Position numbers and translations under genes: made by a program
The notes under the pieces: model-generated
What the model was told of the DNA's origin: nothing
The model's database searches: none
Seen by the model: only the letters and a program-made list of their open reading frames with translations
DNA from: an uncultured Oscillospiraceae bacterium
GTDB taxonomy: Bacteria > Bacillota > Clostridia > Oscillospirales > Ruminococcaceae
DNA: 42,282 nt
Assembly (NCBI GenBank): GCA_949741215.1
Contig: CATJLA010000111.1
Location: 1 to 42,282 of the forward strand
Reading direction: 5' to 3'
Shown: positions 33,588-42,047 of the stretch, one piece after another
Layout: each line of letters opens with the position of its first letter
How positions within the stretch are numbered: the first letter of the stretch is position 1

Positions 33588-35102
33588 TTACTTTGTTTTC
33601 AAAAATTGCTCTAAGTATTCCCCGATCAGCTTTTTCATCTCGTCATTCTGCTCATTGGTCAGGGTGCCGGTTGCCTTTAAGGCGGACATCAGCTCAGGCC
33701 CGTGAGTGTCTGCATACTCAAACAGGCCGGACTCGAACTCCTGGATGTCTTCCAGCTGAACCTTCTCCAAATAGCCTTCCATAACGGCGTTGAGAATCAG
33801 CACCTGATGCTCTACCTTAATAGGAGCGCTCTGGCCCTGCTTCAGCACCTCCACAATGCGCTCGCCCTGTGCCAGACGGGACTTGGTGTCGGCGTCCAGG
33901 TCAGAACCGAACTGAGCGAAGGACTGCAGCTCACGGTACTGGGAGTAAGCCAGCTTCAAGCTGCCGGATACCTTCTTCATCGCTTTAATCTGAGCATTAC
34001 CGCCTACACGGGATACCGAGATACCCGGGTTAACCGCAGGCCGCACGCCGGCATTAAACAGCTCCGACTCCAGGAAGATCTGGCCGTCGGTGATAGAAAT
34101 TACGTTGGTGGGAATATAAGCGGAAACGTCGCCCGCCTGGGTCTCGATAATAGGCAGAGCGGTAATGGAACCGCCGCCGTACTCAGGAGCTACACGGGCA
34201 GCCCGTTCCAGCAAGCGGGAATGGAGGTAGAATACGTCGCCAGGGAAAGCCTCACGCCCTGGGGGCCTGTGTAACAGCAAAGACATGGCACGGTAAGAAA
34301 CCGCATGCTTGGAAAGGTCGTCGTAAATAATCAAAACGTCCTTGCCTTGGTCCATAAAGTACTCAGCCATGGCACAGCCCGCGTAAGGGGCAATGTAAAG
34401 CAGCGGAGCCAGCTCCGAGGCGGAAGCCGATACTACAATAGTGTAATCCATAGCGCCCGCTTTGGTCAGGGTATCTACAATCCGAGCCACGGTAGAACTC
34501 TTCTGCCCGATAGCAACGTAAATACAAAGAACACCGGTGTCCTTCTGGTTCATGATGGTATCCATGGCAATGGCGGTTTTACCGGTCTGCCGGTCGCCGA
34601 TAATCAGCTCACGCTGGCCTCTGCCGATAGGAATCATTGAGTCAATGGCCTTAATACCGGTCTGCAAAGGAACACTTACCGACTTTCTCTCAATAATGCC
34701 GGGGGCGTTGTGCTCGATAGGGCGGAACTCCGCTTCCTCAATGGGGCCTTTGCCGTCCAGCGGCTGGCCCAGGGAGTTCACTACCCGGCCCAAAAGCTTT
34801 TCACCAACCGGAACCGAAACCACCCGGCCGGTGCGCTTTACCATATCGCCCTCCCGGATGCCCTCGTCAGAGCCCAGCATAACCGCGCCAACAGAATCGG
34901 CGTCCAGGTTCAGGGCCATGGCATAAACGCCATTTTCAAATTCCAGCAGCTCGTTTGCCATACACTGCTCCAGACCATAAAGCCGGGCAATACCGTCGCC
35001 AATCTGAATAACTGTGCCGGTATCATTGAGCTCAATTTTCTGGTGATACTGTTTAATTTGGTTTTTAATGATGCCGCTTATCTCTTCAGGATGCAGCTGC
35101 AT
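33588..35102 (-). CDS. atpA: ATP synthase F1 alpha subunit
   Basis: The 504-residue nucleotide-binding non-catalytic subunit has Walker A GDRQTGKT and the typical [18 protein letters not shown] and [17 protein letters not shown] segments. ATG 35102 follows AGGAGTGG; the ATG at 35114 has no ribosome site. The gene is preceded by an unusual 306-base gap that separates it from atpH. In most atp operons these genes almost touch. Confidence 0.97.
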   Translation of the reverse strand: MQLHPEEISGIIKNQIKQYHQKIELNDTGTVIQIGDGIARLYGLEQCMANELLEFENGVYAMALNLDADSVGAVMLGSDEGIREGDMVKRTGRVVSVPVGEKLLGRVVNSLGQPLDGKGPIEEAEFRPIEHNAPGIIERKSVSVPLQTGIKAIDSMIPIGRGQRELIIGDRQTGKTAIAMDTIMNQKDTGVLCIYVAIGQKSSTVARIVDTLTKAGAMDYTIVVSASASELAPLLYIAPYAGCAMAEYFMDQGKDVLIIYDDLSKHAVSYRAMSLLLHRPPGREAFPGDVFYLHSRLLERAARVAPEYGGGSITALPIIETQAGDVSAYIPTNVISITDGQIFLESELFNAGVRPAVNPGISVSRVGGNAQIKAMKKVSGSLKLAYSQYRELQSFAQFGSDLDADTKSRLAQGERIVEVLKQGQSAPIKVEHQVLILNAVMEGYLEKVQLEDIQEFESGLFEYADTHGPELMSALKATGTLTNEQNDEMKKLIGEYLEQFLKTK

Positions 35103-35408
35103 GATTAGAACCACTCCTTTCTTGCAGGATAGGGTCTTACAAATGGGCTTTGCTTTTTTCGCGGACGTCGCTGGTCCGCTCCGCTTTTATTCCCACAAAA
35201 GCGGCCGGCAAAAACCCTCTTTCCGGGCTGGCCGGAAAGGCCGGGGTATCCGGGCGCCACTGCACAATCCACAGGGAAAACAAGCCTGTAAACTATGCGG
35301 CAGCGTCCATTAGGCATCAACCGCATGGAAGAATGCCGAAGGGGCCAGTTACGTCCCACAGGCGCTTACGTCCCCAAATACAGCACAAAATACCAAAAGC
35401 GGGATGCC
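35103..35408. other. Long non-coding gap inside the atp operon
   Basis: No gene is seen. The gap holds GCGGAC/GTCCGC (35162-35167 and 35175-35180) around GACGTC, the hairpin TTTCCGG/CCGGAAA (35220-35226 and 35232-35238), and two copies of the TTACGTCCC motif (35349-35357 and 35366-35374). It looks like one or more inserted, decayed palindromic elements. I see no clear terminator or promoter. Confidence 0.6.
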
Positions 35409-35948
35409 CTATGAAATAGCAGCCAGCTGGCGGCCTAACTCCTCCAGCCTGCTCTTTACGCTGGAATCCATCTGGCGGTTGCCGATATTCACCACCACGC
35501 CGCCCAGCAGCTTGGCATCCACCTTGCAGCTGAGCCGGATGGTTTTCCCGGTAATCTCCTCGAGCTTTTTCCGCAGCTTTTGCTCCAGGGCCTCGCTTAT
35601 GGGGGCGGCGGTAGTCACCTCAGCCTCCTGAATGCCCTTGTCCTCATCATAAAGCCGGCGGTACTCGGTGCAGATTTCATAAAACAGGGAGATTCTCCCT
35701 CTATCCACCAAAATGTCCAGGAAATTCAGCGTATACTGATGTACAGCCTGGCCCAAAGCCTGTTCCAACACCTTACGGCGCTCCTCTTTGGGAATCATCG
35801 GCGTTTCCAGAAGCCGCAGGAACTCCGGGTTTTCTTTAATAAGACCTTCTGCAAGCCCCAAGTCCTCCCGGATCTTATCCAGCAGATCCTCTTCCTTTGC
35901 CGCCTCAAACAGGGAGACTCCGTACCGTTGTGCGATTACTCCTGCCAT
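35409..35948 (-). CDS. atpH: ATP synthase F1 delta subunit
   Basis: The 179-residue peripheral-stalk subunit connects F1 to the b subunits. It has an N-terminal helical bundle (MAGVIAQRYGVSLFEAA, TPMIPKEERRKVLEQA) and a C-terminal domain ending DAKLLGGVVVNIGNRQMDSSVKSRLEEL. Its start overlaps the end of atpF by 13 bases, indicating coupled translation. Standard length. Confidence 0.95.
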   Translation of the reverse strand: MAGVIAQRYGVSLFEAAKEEDLLDKIREDLGLAEGLIKENPEFLRLLETPMIPKEERRKVLEQALGQAVHQYTLNFLDILVDRGRISLFYEICTEYRRLYDEDKGIQEAEVTTAAPISEALEQKLRKKLEEITGKTIRLSCKVDAKLLGGVVVNIGNRQMDSSVKSRLEELGRQLAAIS

Positions 35949-36448
35949 TTGGCATCACCTGCGCCATCTATAAATTCTTCGATCATGCGCTCATGATCCT
36001 TTTCGGAAATCTCTTTTTCCACCACCTGGGAGGCTGCCATCACAGCCAGCTGGGAAATCTCCCGCTTCACCTCCTGGAAGGCACGCTTTTTCTCCTCTTC
36101 AATCTGTGCGTCTGCCCGGGTAACCATATCGCTGGCCTTCTGCTGCGCTTCCCGGAGCATTTCCTCCGAGCGCAAAGTAGCCTTCTGGTTGGCGGACTGA
36201 AGCAGCTCATTGGCCTCCGCCTTGGCATTCTGCAGATGCTCGGTATACTCCGCCTTCATCTGCTCTGCCTCGGTTTGGGCCTTCTCCGCATTGTCATACA
36301 TGCTTTTTACTTCGTTTTCCCGGTCCGCCAGCATCTTTTGCACCGGCTTAAACAGGAAGTGCCGCAGCAGCAAGTAGAGGATCAGCAGGTTGCCCCAAGT
36401 AAAGATCAAAGTCCAGTCGATGGAAACAAACCCCATATATTCATCCAT
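35936..36448 (-). CDS. atpF: ATP synthase Fo b subunit
   Basis: The 170-residue subunit has one N-terminal membrane helix (about 12-30, LIFTWGNLLILYLLLRHFLF) followed by a long Ala/Glu/Lys-rich coiled coil forming the peripheral stalk. It overlaps atpH by 13 bases. Normal position and size. An 80-base spacer that contains TGCAGTCATGTCCC (36487-36500) separates it from atpE. Confidence 0.94.
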   Translation of the reverse strand: MDEYMGFVSIDWTLIFTWGNLLILYLLLRHFLFKPVQKMLADRENEVKSMYDNAEKAQTEAEQMKAEYTEHLQNAKAEANELLQSANQKATLRSEEMLREAQQKASDMVTRADAQIEEEKKRAFQEVKREISQLAVMAASQVVEKEISEKDHERMIEEFIDGAGDAKWQE

Positions 36449-36528
36449 ATGATCCTTCCTTTCCTACAGGCACGGGAACTTCAGGGTGCAGTCATGTCCC
36501 CCATGCCTTTAAGAGCCGCTTTGCTTTT

Positions 36529-36906
<378 letters not shown>

Positions 36907-36913
36907 TTATGGC

Positions 36914-37633
36914 TTAGTCATCCATAGCCATAGAGACAAACACCATGGTCAGCATACAGAAGATAAACGCCTGCAAACAGCTGGCCAAAAGGTCAAAGTA
37001 AACCGAAAGCACTGCCGGAATACCCAGCTGTAAGAAAGGAACAGTAGCCCAGCCCCCCGTGATGATGCTGGTTAAAGCCGCAAGGCCGGTATAAACCAGG
37101 TTGGTAACCACCAGGCCGGAAGCAATGTTGCCAAAATGACGGAAGCTCATAGAGATGGGGTTTGCCACCTCACTGATGATATTGCTGGGCAGCAAAAAGG
37201 GTACCGGCTGAACAAAGCTTTTCAGCCAACCTCCTACCCCATGCCGCCGGATATTGTTCACCTGCACCAGCATAAAGGTAACCAACGCCCAGCCCAGGGT
37301 AGTATTCAGGTCAGCCGTAAGGGGGCGCAGCCCTGTCATGCTGGAAAGGCTGCCCACAGCCGAAAACATCATCAGGGTACCGATATAAGGCACAAAGCCC
37401 AGCTTATCCTCCCCCATGGTATTTTTCACCAGATTCTGAAGCATGAGATAACCCTTTTCCACCAAACACTGCTTGCCCTTGGGAACCTTTTTCATATTAT
37501 GGGTTAAAAAGATACTGAGCAGCACCAAAAACGCCATAACAATCCAGGAGTTCACCACGGTTTCCGTAATCTTCACCTGCCCAAAAGGCGGGATGTCAAT
37601 CGGAAGCGTAAAAATAACTTTTGGTCCATTCAT
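36914..37633 (-). CDS. atpB: ATP synthase Fo a subunit
   Basis: The 239-residue membrane stator subunit forms the ion half-channels. The essential Arg is probably Arg165 in SMSFRHFGNIASG. The gene has about five or six membrane segments. The start at ATG 37633 has AGGGG at eight bases and lies five bases after the subunit I gene; GTG 37642 is an alternative that overlaps that gene. A 130-base spacer to atpE contains GCGACGTC (36823-36830). Confidence 0.95.
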   Translation of the reverse strand: MNGPKVIFTLPIDIPPFGQVKITETVVNSWIVMAFLVLLSIFLTHNMKKVPKGKQCLVEKGYLMLQNLVKNTMGEDKLGFVPYIGTLMMFSAVGSLSSMTGLRPLTADLNTTLGWALVTFMLVQVNNIRRHGVGGWLKSFVQPVPFLLPSNIISEVANPISMSFRHFGNIASGLVVTNLVYTGLAALTSIITGGWATVPFLQLGIPAVLSVYFDLLASCLQAFIFCMLTMVFVSMAMDD

Positions 37634-37638
37634 CAATC

Positions 37639-38007
37639 TCACCCCTTTCTGAAAATAGATTTGGCCAGAATTACCAGCCGAGGAAATATAAGCGGGACAG
37701 CCAAGCCCAACAAAGGCAGGCCAGCCCGATTTCCTGTCACTAAAAAGAGCCCCAGCAGCCCCATCCTCAGCAGATAGCTGCGGGTCATCTTCCGCTTGGC
37801 GGCGTCCGGCTCCATTTCAATGGCGCGCTCCACCGCCAGGCCCAAAAGAATAAAATTCAGAACCCCCATCACCGTTCCCGCAAGGGCAGCCAGCGCCATG
37901 GGAACATTCAGCTGCCCAAAAGGCCAGCAGCCCAGCAACAGCACCGCCGCCAGAACAGGCACCCCTTTGCTTACCCTGCGCACTTCCTCCTGAACCGGTT
38001 GTGTCAT
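37639..38007 (-). CDS. ATP synthase subunit I (UncI/AtpI-like)
   Basis: The 122-residue protein has four hydrophobic segments and the conserved GTVMGVLNFILLGLAVERA segment of ATP-synt_I proteins. Members assist assembly of the c-ring or, with AtpZ, help cation supply to Fo. It overlaps the AtpZ gene by four bases (ATGA) and lies five bases before atpB. Confidence 0.85.
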   Translation of the reverse strand: MTQPVQEEVRRVSKGVPVLAAVLLLGCWPFGQLNVPMALAALAGTVMGVLNFILLGLAVERAIEMEPDAAKRKMTRSYLLRMGLLGLFLVTGNRAGLPLLGLAVPLIFPRLVILAKSIFRKG

Positions 38008-38252
38008 GGGTTTTCCTCCTTTTTCTTCGCTCCTTTTGCCATGTACCGCAAAATTTTCACCGCGTCGGTAGCCCCTACAACCAGCCCCAAAACCAACAGC
38101 ACAGCAGTAATCCAGGGCCCCCAGCCCAACTTATCCTGAAGATAATTCCCCAGCAGCACCCCTAAAATCGGCGGAGTGCAAAAAGAAAACCCCAGCTGCG
38201 TAAAATAGGCAAGGTACTTCATAACAGACCAATCCAGCTTCTGCTTTTTCAC
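38004..38252 (-). CDS. atpZ: AtpZ-like Fo accessory protein
   Basis: The 82-residue protein has two membrane helices (about 12-35 and 45-65; GFSFCTPPILGVLLGNYLQD, WITAVLLVLGLVVGATDA), matching the AtpZ/AtpI family that sits at the head of many Firmicutes atp operons. The start is GTG 38252, nine bases after AGGAGG; the longer frame begins without a ribosome site. First gene of the operon, about 87 bases from its promoter. Confidence 0.85.
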   Translation of the reverse strand: MKKQKLDWSVMKYLAYFTQLGFSFCTPPILGVLLGNYLQDKLGWGPWITAVLLVLGLVVGATDAVKILRYMAKGAKKKEENP

Positions 38253-38338
38253 GCCTGTACCCTCCTGTTTGCTTTGTCTAAAGGCTCTGATTTCCAATAT
38301 AAGGTTTTGAGATAAAAAAACCAACCAAAAACACTCTC

Positions 38339-38367
38339 ATTATACCGTCATTCCCCAAAATTTTCAA
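38339..38367 (-). promoter_or_regulatory. Sigma-A promoter of the atp operon
   Basis: Read on the minus strand, TTGAAA (38362-38367) and TATAAT (38339-38344) are 17 bases apart, preceded by an A/T-rich stretch that could act as an UP element. The leader is about 80 bases. Confidence 0.85.
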
Positions 38368-38470
38368 TCTTTTTTTGCAAATAATCAGAAAAAAGGAAAA
38401 TACATTGTAAATAGGTAGACCAGAATACTATTTTTTTCCATTTCCAAGCACTTTTCGGGAACATTACCAA

Positions 38471-38510
38471 GCGGCAGGCCCCTCTCCTGTGGAAAAGCCT
38501 GCCGCTTTTT
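38471..38510 (+). terminator. Strong hairpin with plus-strand T-run, between malQ and atp operon
   Basis: GCGGCAGGC (38471-38479) pairs perfectly with GCCTGCCGC (38497-38505), followed by TTTTT on the plus strand. On the minus strand, where malQ would end, the T-run is weak. There is no plus-strand gene before it. The 374-base gap (38253-38626) holds this hairpin, the atp promoter, and AGCTGTCACGTCCCC at 38600-38614. Confidence 0.7.
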
Positions 38511-38626
38511 CTTTCATCTATATGCAGTACGCCACCCTTTTAAGACGTCGTTTGCCTCCCGCTTTTCCGGGGCCGCCGCAATGCCCTAAGCCGCAAAACA
38601 GCTGTCACGTCCCCAAAGCCAAAGCT

Positions 38627-40096
38627 TTATGCCCTGCCGTAAACGGTAAGCAGCCTGCGAATCCGCTTTGCCAGCTCCGGCGTACAGCTGTCGGGGGCCA
38701 TTCGGTAACTCCAGTTGCCCGAGGGGGTTGCCGGAACGTTCATCCGATGCTCCGAGCCTTCTCCCAGCAAATCCTGCATCTGGCAAACAGCCGTCTCCGC
38801 AACCGAACTCCATGCGGTGCGGAGCATATCCCAGTAAGGCTGATCCCCGGCGCCCATATACTCTTTGCCAAACTCCACTTCCTCCTCCGAGCCGTCGGCA
38901 AACCAGCCGGCAGCGGTGTTGTTATCGTGGGTACCGGTATAAACCACACAGTTTGAGGTAGCAAAATTGTGCGGCAGATAAGCGTTGCCGCTATCGGTAA
39001 AGGCAAACTGCAGCACCTTCATTCCCGGCAGCCCGGTTTGACGTAACAGCTCCCTTACGTCCGGCGTAATCACCCCCAAATCCTCTGCAATAATGTCAAT
39101 CTTCCCCAGCTTTTCCTCCATCGTCCGGAAGAAGTCCATCCCCGGACCCTCACACCACTCGCCCTCCTTAGCGCTTTCCGCCTCAGCGGGGATAGCAAAA
39201 AACTGGCAGAACCCCCTAAAGTGGTCAATGCGGATCTTATCATGCAGTGCCGCCGCATGCCGAACCCGGCGCATCCACCAGGCATAGCCGTCCTGCTCCA
39301 TCAAATCCCAGCGGTACAGCGGGTTGCCCCATAGCTGCCCGTCGGCAGAAAAGGCGTCCGGCGGCACTCCGGCCACCATCACCGGGGTGTTGTTTTCGTC
39401 CAGCCAAAACAGCCTGCGGTCGCTCCAAACATCGGCGGAATCCAGGAACACATAAATCGGAATATCCCCGATAATCCCAATCCCCTTGTCATTGGCATAC
39501 AGCTTCAGCTCGTTCCATTGCTTATAGAATAAATACTGCACATACGTCCAAAATTCGATTTCTTTCTCCAATTCTGCCCGATACCGCTCCACAGCCTCCG
39601 GCCTTCTGTCCCGAATATCCGGCTCCCATTCCATCCAGGGCAGCTCCCCAAACTTCTCTTTCAGCGCCATATACAGGGCATAGTCCTCCACCCAAGCACA
39701 GTGCTCCTCCCGAAAGGCGGCAATCTCCTCCCTGTCCCTGTCAAAGCCGCGTTCATAGGCTTTTTGCAAAACCTTTAGCCTTTTTTCCCCTAACAGCCTG
39801 TAATTCACCCGGCGGGGATTTTTCCCCCAGTTCAATCTGGCATAATCCTCTTTTTTCAGCAAGCCGTCCTCGCAAAGCAAGTCCAGGTCAATAAAGTTCG
39901 GGTTCCCCGCAAAGGCTGAGTGAGAGGAATAAGGCGAATCCCCTGCCCCAGGCGGTACAATGGGCAGAATCTGCCAATACTTCATCCCGGATTCCTGCAA
40001 AAAATCCACAAAATCGAACGCCGCCTTGCCCAAAGTTCCCACCCCATAAGGGGAAGGCAAAGAAGAAATGTGCAAAATCACGCCAGCAGCTCGCAT
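38627..40096 (-). CDS. malQ: 4-alpha-glucanotransferase (amylomaltase, GH77)
   Basis: The 489-residue cytoplasmic enzyme transfers alpha-1,4-glucan segments in maltodextrin or glycogen use. Conserved segments seen are SSLPSPYGVGTLG, WQILPIVPPG, GDIPIYVFLDSADVW, the nucleophile Asp in IRIDHFRGF, the acid/base Glu in IIAEDLGVI, and the transition-state Asp in YTGTHDNNT. ATG 40096 follows GGAGG; an ATG 15 bases upstream overlaps that site. It has its own promoter at 40175-40203 and is probably monocistronic. Confidence 0.95.
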   Translation of the reverse strand: MRAAGVILHISSLPSPYGVGTLGKAAFDFVDFLQESGMKYWQILPIVPPGAGDSPYSSHSAFAGNPNFIDLDLLCEDGLLKKEDYARLNWGKNPRRVNYRLLGEKRLKVLQKAYERGFDRDREEIAAFREEHCAWVEDYALYMALKEKFGELPWMEWEPDIRDRRPEAVERYRAELEKEIEFWTYVQYLFYKQWNELKLYANDKGIGIIGDIPIYVFLDSADVWSDRRLFWLDENNTPVMVAGVPPDAFSADGQLWGNPLYRWDLMEQDGYAWWMRRVRHAAALHDKIRIDHFRGFCQFFAIPAEAESAKEGEWCEGPGMDFFRTMEEKLGKIDIIAEDLGVITPDVRELLRQTGLPGMKVLQFAFTDSGNAYLPHNFATSNCVVYTGTHDNNTAAGWFADGSEEEVEFGKEYMGAGDQPYWDMLRTAWSSVAETAVCQMQDLLGEGSEHRMNVPATPSGNWSYRMAPDSCTPELAKRIRRLLTVYGRA

Positions 40097-40174
40097 AAAA
40101 TCGACCTCCATATTTTATTCCTTATGGTTTTTACGCAATAGAACCTCTTTCCATTTTTTGCATTCTTTGTGAAT

Positions 40175-40203
40175 AGTATACCATAATCCCCTGTATCGTA
40201 CAA
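40175..40203 (-). promoter_or_regulatory. Sigma-A promoter of malQ
   Basis: Read on the minus strand, TTGTAC (40198-40203) and TATACT (40175-40180) are 17 bases apart, about 80 bases before the start. The 348-base divergent gap 40097-40444 contains this promoter and the one at 40365-40393, plus a small CTGC/GCAG hairpin. I see nothing else in it. Confidence 0.7.
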
Positions 40204-40364
40204 GAAAAAAATAGCAGTAATGCAAAAACTTTCCTCTGCTTACAGCAGTTTTTAGGACGATACAGCATTTTATCTTTTACAGGCTTTTGTCCAGGCTGTT
40301 CCGTACAATAAGCCGCAAACCGGCTACTCGCCCTGCAGGCGAATTAAAATGAAAGAATACGTCA

Positions 40365-40393
40365 TTGTATGCCAAAAAGTATTTCGATATAAT
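40365..40393 (+). promoter_or_regulatory. Sigma-A promoter of the XRE/TPR regulator gene
   Basis: TTGTAT (40365-40370) and TATAAT (40388-40393) are 17 bases apart, about 50 bases before ATG 40445. The promoter lies inside an in-frame upstream extension, which supports the later start. Confidence 0.7.
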
Positions 40394-40444
40394 AGCTATA
40401 AAGGCTGGGCCAGGCTATTTAATAAAAGCGAAAGGAACAGCGCC

Positions 40445-41065
40445 ATGTTATATTTTGCGGAGAACTTAAAAAAATACCGTATTATGAAAAACCTTACCCA
40501 GGAGGACATTGCAGGCTATTTGAATATTACCCCTCAAAGCGTTTCCAAATGGGAACGGGGTGAAACCTACCCGGACATCACCCTTCTTCCCGCCCTGGCA
40601 AACATCTTTAATACCAGCATTGATCCGCTTATTGGCATGGACACAATCCGCGCCGTTGAAGCAAGGCGCCATATCCACAAAAAAGCAAACAATTTTATGC
40701 GCAGCAACCAACTGGACGAAGCGGAAAAGGTCTATCGTGACGCCCTTTTGATATACCCCACCAAACCGGGCATGATACTGGGCCTTGCCGGTGTTCTGGC
40801 GCTTAAAGGTAATATGGAGGAAGCCATTGAGCTGATAGAAAAGGGCCTCCCCTTATCCGACAACGAAAAGCAAAAGGCAACCATGCGTGCAGCCCTTTGC
40901 TTTCTGTATCTAAAGCATGGGGAGGCCGAAAAAGCGAAACGCTTGGCATCCGAACTGCCCCACACCAGAGAAAGCCGTGAGGCAATTGAACCTGTCATCG
41001 CAAATCACCCCTCTAGCGCTGAAATAGAGCAACATATTAAAAACATCCTTTTGGGCGAGGAATAA
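40445..41065 (+). CDS. XRE-family regulator with TPR-like C-terminal domain
   Basis: The 206-residue cytoplasmic protein has an N-terminal helix-turn-helix (about 5-60) with YRIMKNLTQEDIAGYLNITP and QSVSKWERGETYPDITLLPALANIF. The rest (about 75-200) consists of TPR-like helical pairs that may bind a peptide or partner protein. Start ATG 40445 follows AAAGGAAC; the frame stays open upstream but the promoter at 40365-40393 would lie inside it. Targets are unknown. Divergent from malQ. Confidence 0.85.
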   Translation: MLYFAENLKKYRIMKNLTQEDIAGYLNITPQSVSKWERGETYPDITLLPALANIFNTSIDPLIGMDTIRAVEARRHIHKKANNFMRSNQLDEAEKVYRDALLIYPTKPGMILGLAGVLALKGNMEEAIELIEKGLPLSDNEKQKATMRAALCFLYLKHGEAEKAKRLASELPHTRESREAIEPVIANHPSSAEIEQHIKNILLGEE

Positions 41066-41071
41066 AACAAC

Positions 41072-41099
41072 GGGCGGATGAGGAAACCCTCACCCGCCC
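41072..41099 (+). terminator. Hairpin after the XRE/TPR gene, probable terminator
   Basis: GGGCGG-A-TGAGG pairs with CCTCA-C-CCGCCC around an AAAC-type loop. Only AAATTATTTAA follows, so termination may be weak. It starts seven bases after the stop codon. Confidence 0.55.
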
Positions 41100-41117
41100 A
41101 AATTATTTAAGAGAAAA

Positions 41118-41133
41118 TGTTTCACGTGAAACA
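41118..41133. other. parS site (ParB binding)
   Basis: TGTTTCACGTGAAACA is a perfect 16-bp palindrome identical to the Bacillus subtilis parS consensus (TGTTNCACGTGAAACA). It lies in a non-coding gap. It should nucleate ParB/Spo0J and load SMC for chromosome segregation. Such sites cluster around the replication origin in Firmicutes, so this window may be in the origin-proximal part of the chromosome. Confidence 0.88.
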
Positions 41134-41194
41134 ATTGTTCTTTTTATAACAAAAACCTCACCACTCCGGTAAACAGCTTTTCTGAGGAAAAGTA

Positions 41195-41299
41195 AAGCTA
41201 TTTCAAAACCTTATGACGAAAAAAATCCGCAGCAATATTCCAATCGTTCCTGCAAGGAACGTACCTCCACTATTCACTATTCACTATTCCCTCTTACTT
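41195..41299. repeat. Structured dispersed repeat, copy B
   Basis: It begins AAGCTATTTCAAAA, has hairpin CGTTCCT-GCA-AGGAACG (41245-41261) after ATTCCAAT, then three CACTATT-type units and CTCTTACTT. Spacing is identical to copy A (29693-29790) up to the hairpin, while the stem differs by paired base changes. Confidence 0.75.
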
Positions 41300-41327
41300 T
41301 TTATATTATATACCTGTTTTAGGCTTC

Positions 41328-41467
41328 GGCCGTGCTGCGCACATGGCCAAAAAGCCCTCTCCGATGGCTTTTCAGGAGAAATAAGGAAGATCGGGGCGGC
41401 TATTTCAATGGCCGCGCTATCGCGCATGGCCAAAAAAATTACCTCCGTTGCACTACGGTAATTTTTT
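41328..41467. repeat. Tandem pair of two-hairpin elements
   Basis: Unit 1: GGCC-GTGC-TGC-GCAC-AT-GGCC (41328-41348), then AAAAAGCC...GGCTTTT (41349-41372). Unit 2: GGCC-GCGC-TATC-GCGC-AT-GGCC (41410-41431), then AAAAAATTACC...GGTAATTTTTT (41433-41467). The inner stem changes from GTGC/GCAC to GCGC/GCGC, keeping pairing. The last hairpin also suits termination of the Rrf2 gene on the minus strand. No gene is seen in 41066-41516. Confidence 0.65.
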
Positions 41468-41516
41468 ATGTACAAACCACCCGCCGCAGTACCGTCCCAA
41501 ACCTAAAAACCGGCAG

Positions 41517-41918
41517 CTACTCCACAATCTGGTCAAAGGTAACCTTTTTCAGCCGCTCCACCACCGCGTCGGAAATCTCCTGATAAATCTTTTTAAACTT
41601 ACAGGGCGTTTTCACCTCATGCTGGCCGCACTCATACCCCTCGTCCAAACACCGGCTGATATAAAAAGGCCCCTCCACCGTCTCAATCACATCGTTGAGG
41701 GAAATTTCCTTCAGCGGCCTGCCAATCTCATACCCGCCCTGGGTCCCTTTATAGGACTTTACCAACTCGTTAGCCACCAGCTTCCGCAAAATTTTCAGGG
41801 AAAAACGCAGCGTTACCCCGGTTTTTTCCGCAATGGTTTTCGCATCCATTCGCTTTTGTTCCTTTGCAAGACAATAGACGATCCGAACCGCATAGTCCGT
41901 TTCCAGGGTAATATGCAT
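41517..41918 (-). CDS. Rrf2-family transcriptional regulator with cysteine cluster
   Basis: The 133-residue regulator has an N-terminal winged helix (about 1-65; TIAEKTGVTLRFSLKILRKLV as recognition region, followed by GGYEIGRP wing) and a C-terminal segment with Cys90, Cys97 and Cys106 (CX6CX8C) that could bind an iron-sulfur cluster, as in IscR, NsrR and RsrR. It probably senses iron-sulfur status, redox or nitric oxide. A strong promoter with a palindrome in its spacer lies upstream, suggesting autoregulation. The ribosome site is AAAGGGG. No cysteine desulfurase gene is next to it. Confidence 0.9.
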   Translation of the reverse strand: MHITLETDYAVRIVYCLAKEQKRMDAKTIAEKTGVTLRFSLKILRKLVANELVKSYKGTQGGYEIGRPLKEISLNDVIETVEGPFYISRCLDEGYECGQHEVKTPCKFKKIYQEISDAVVERLKKVTFDQIVE

Positions 41919-41984
41919 AAGGATGCCCCTTTCCAGTGTATTTTTCCGGTGGACAAACTTTTAACCTGCCGGCAGCTTAGTTTC

Positions 41985-42013
41985 AGTATACAAAATTGGT
42001 GCACAAATGTCAA
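41985..42013 (-). promoter_or_regulatory. Sigma-A promoter of the Rrf2 gene with operator-like palindrome
   Basis: Read on the minus strand, TTGACA (42008-42013) and TATACT (41985-41990) are 17 bases apart. The spacer holds ATTGGTGCACAAAT (41995-42008 on the plus strand), symmetric at 12 of 14 positions around GTGCAC. It is a good candidate binding site for the Rrf2 protein itself. Confidence 0.8.
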
Positions 42014-42047
42014 GCTGGTTTCCCTTAGACTATGCCAGTATTAGCAT

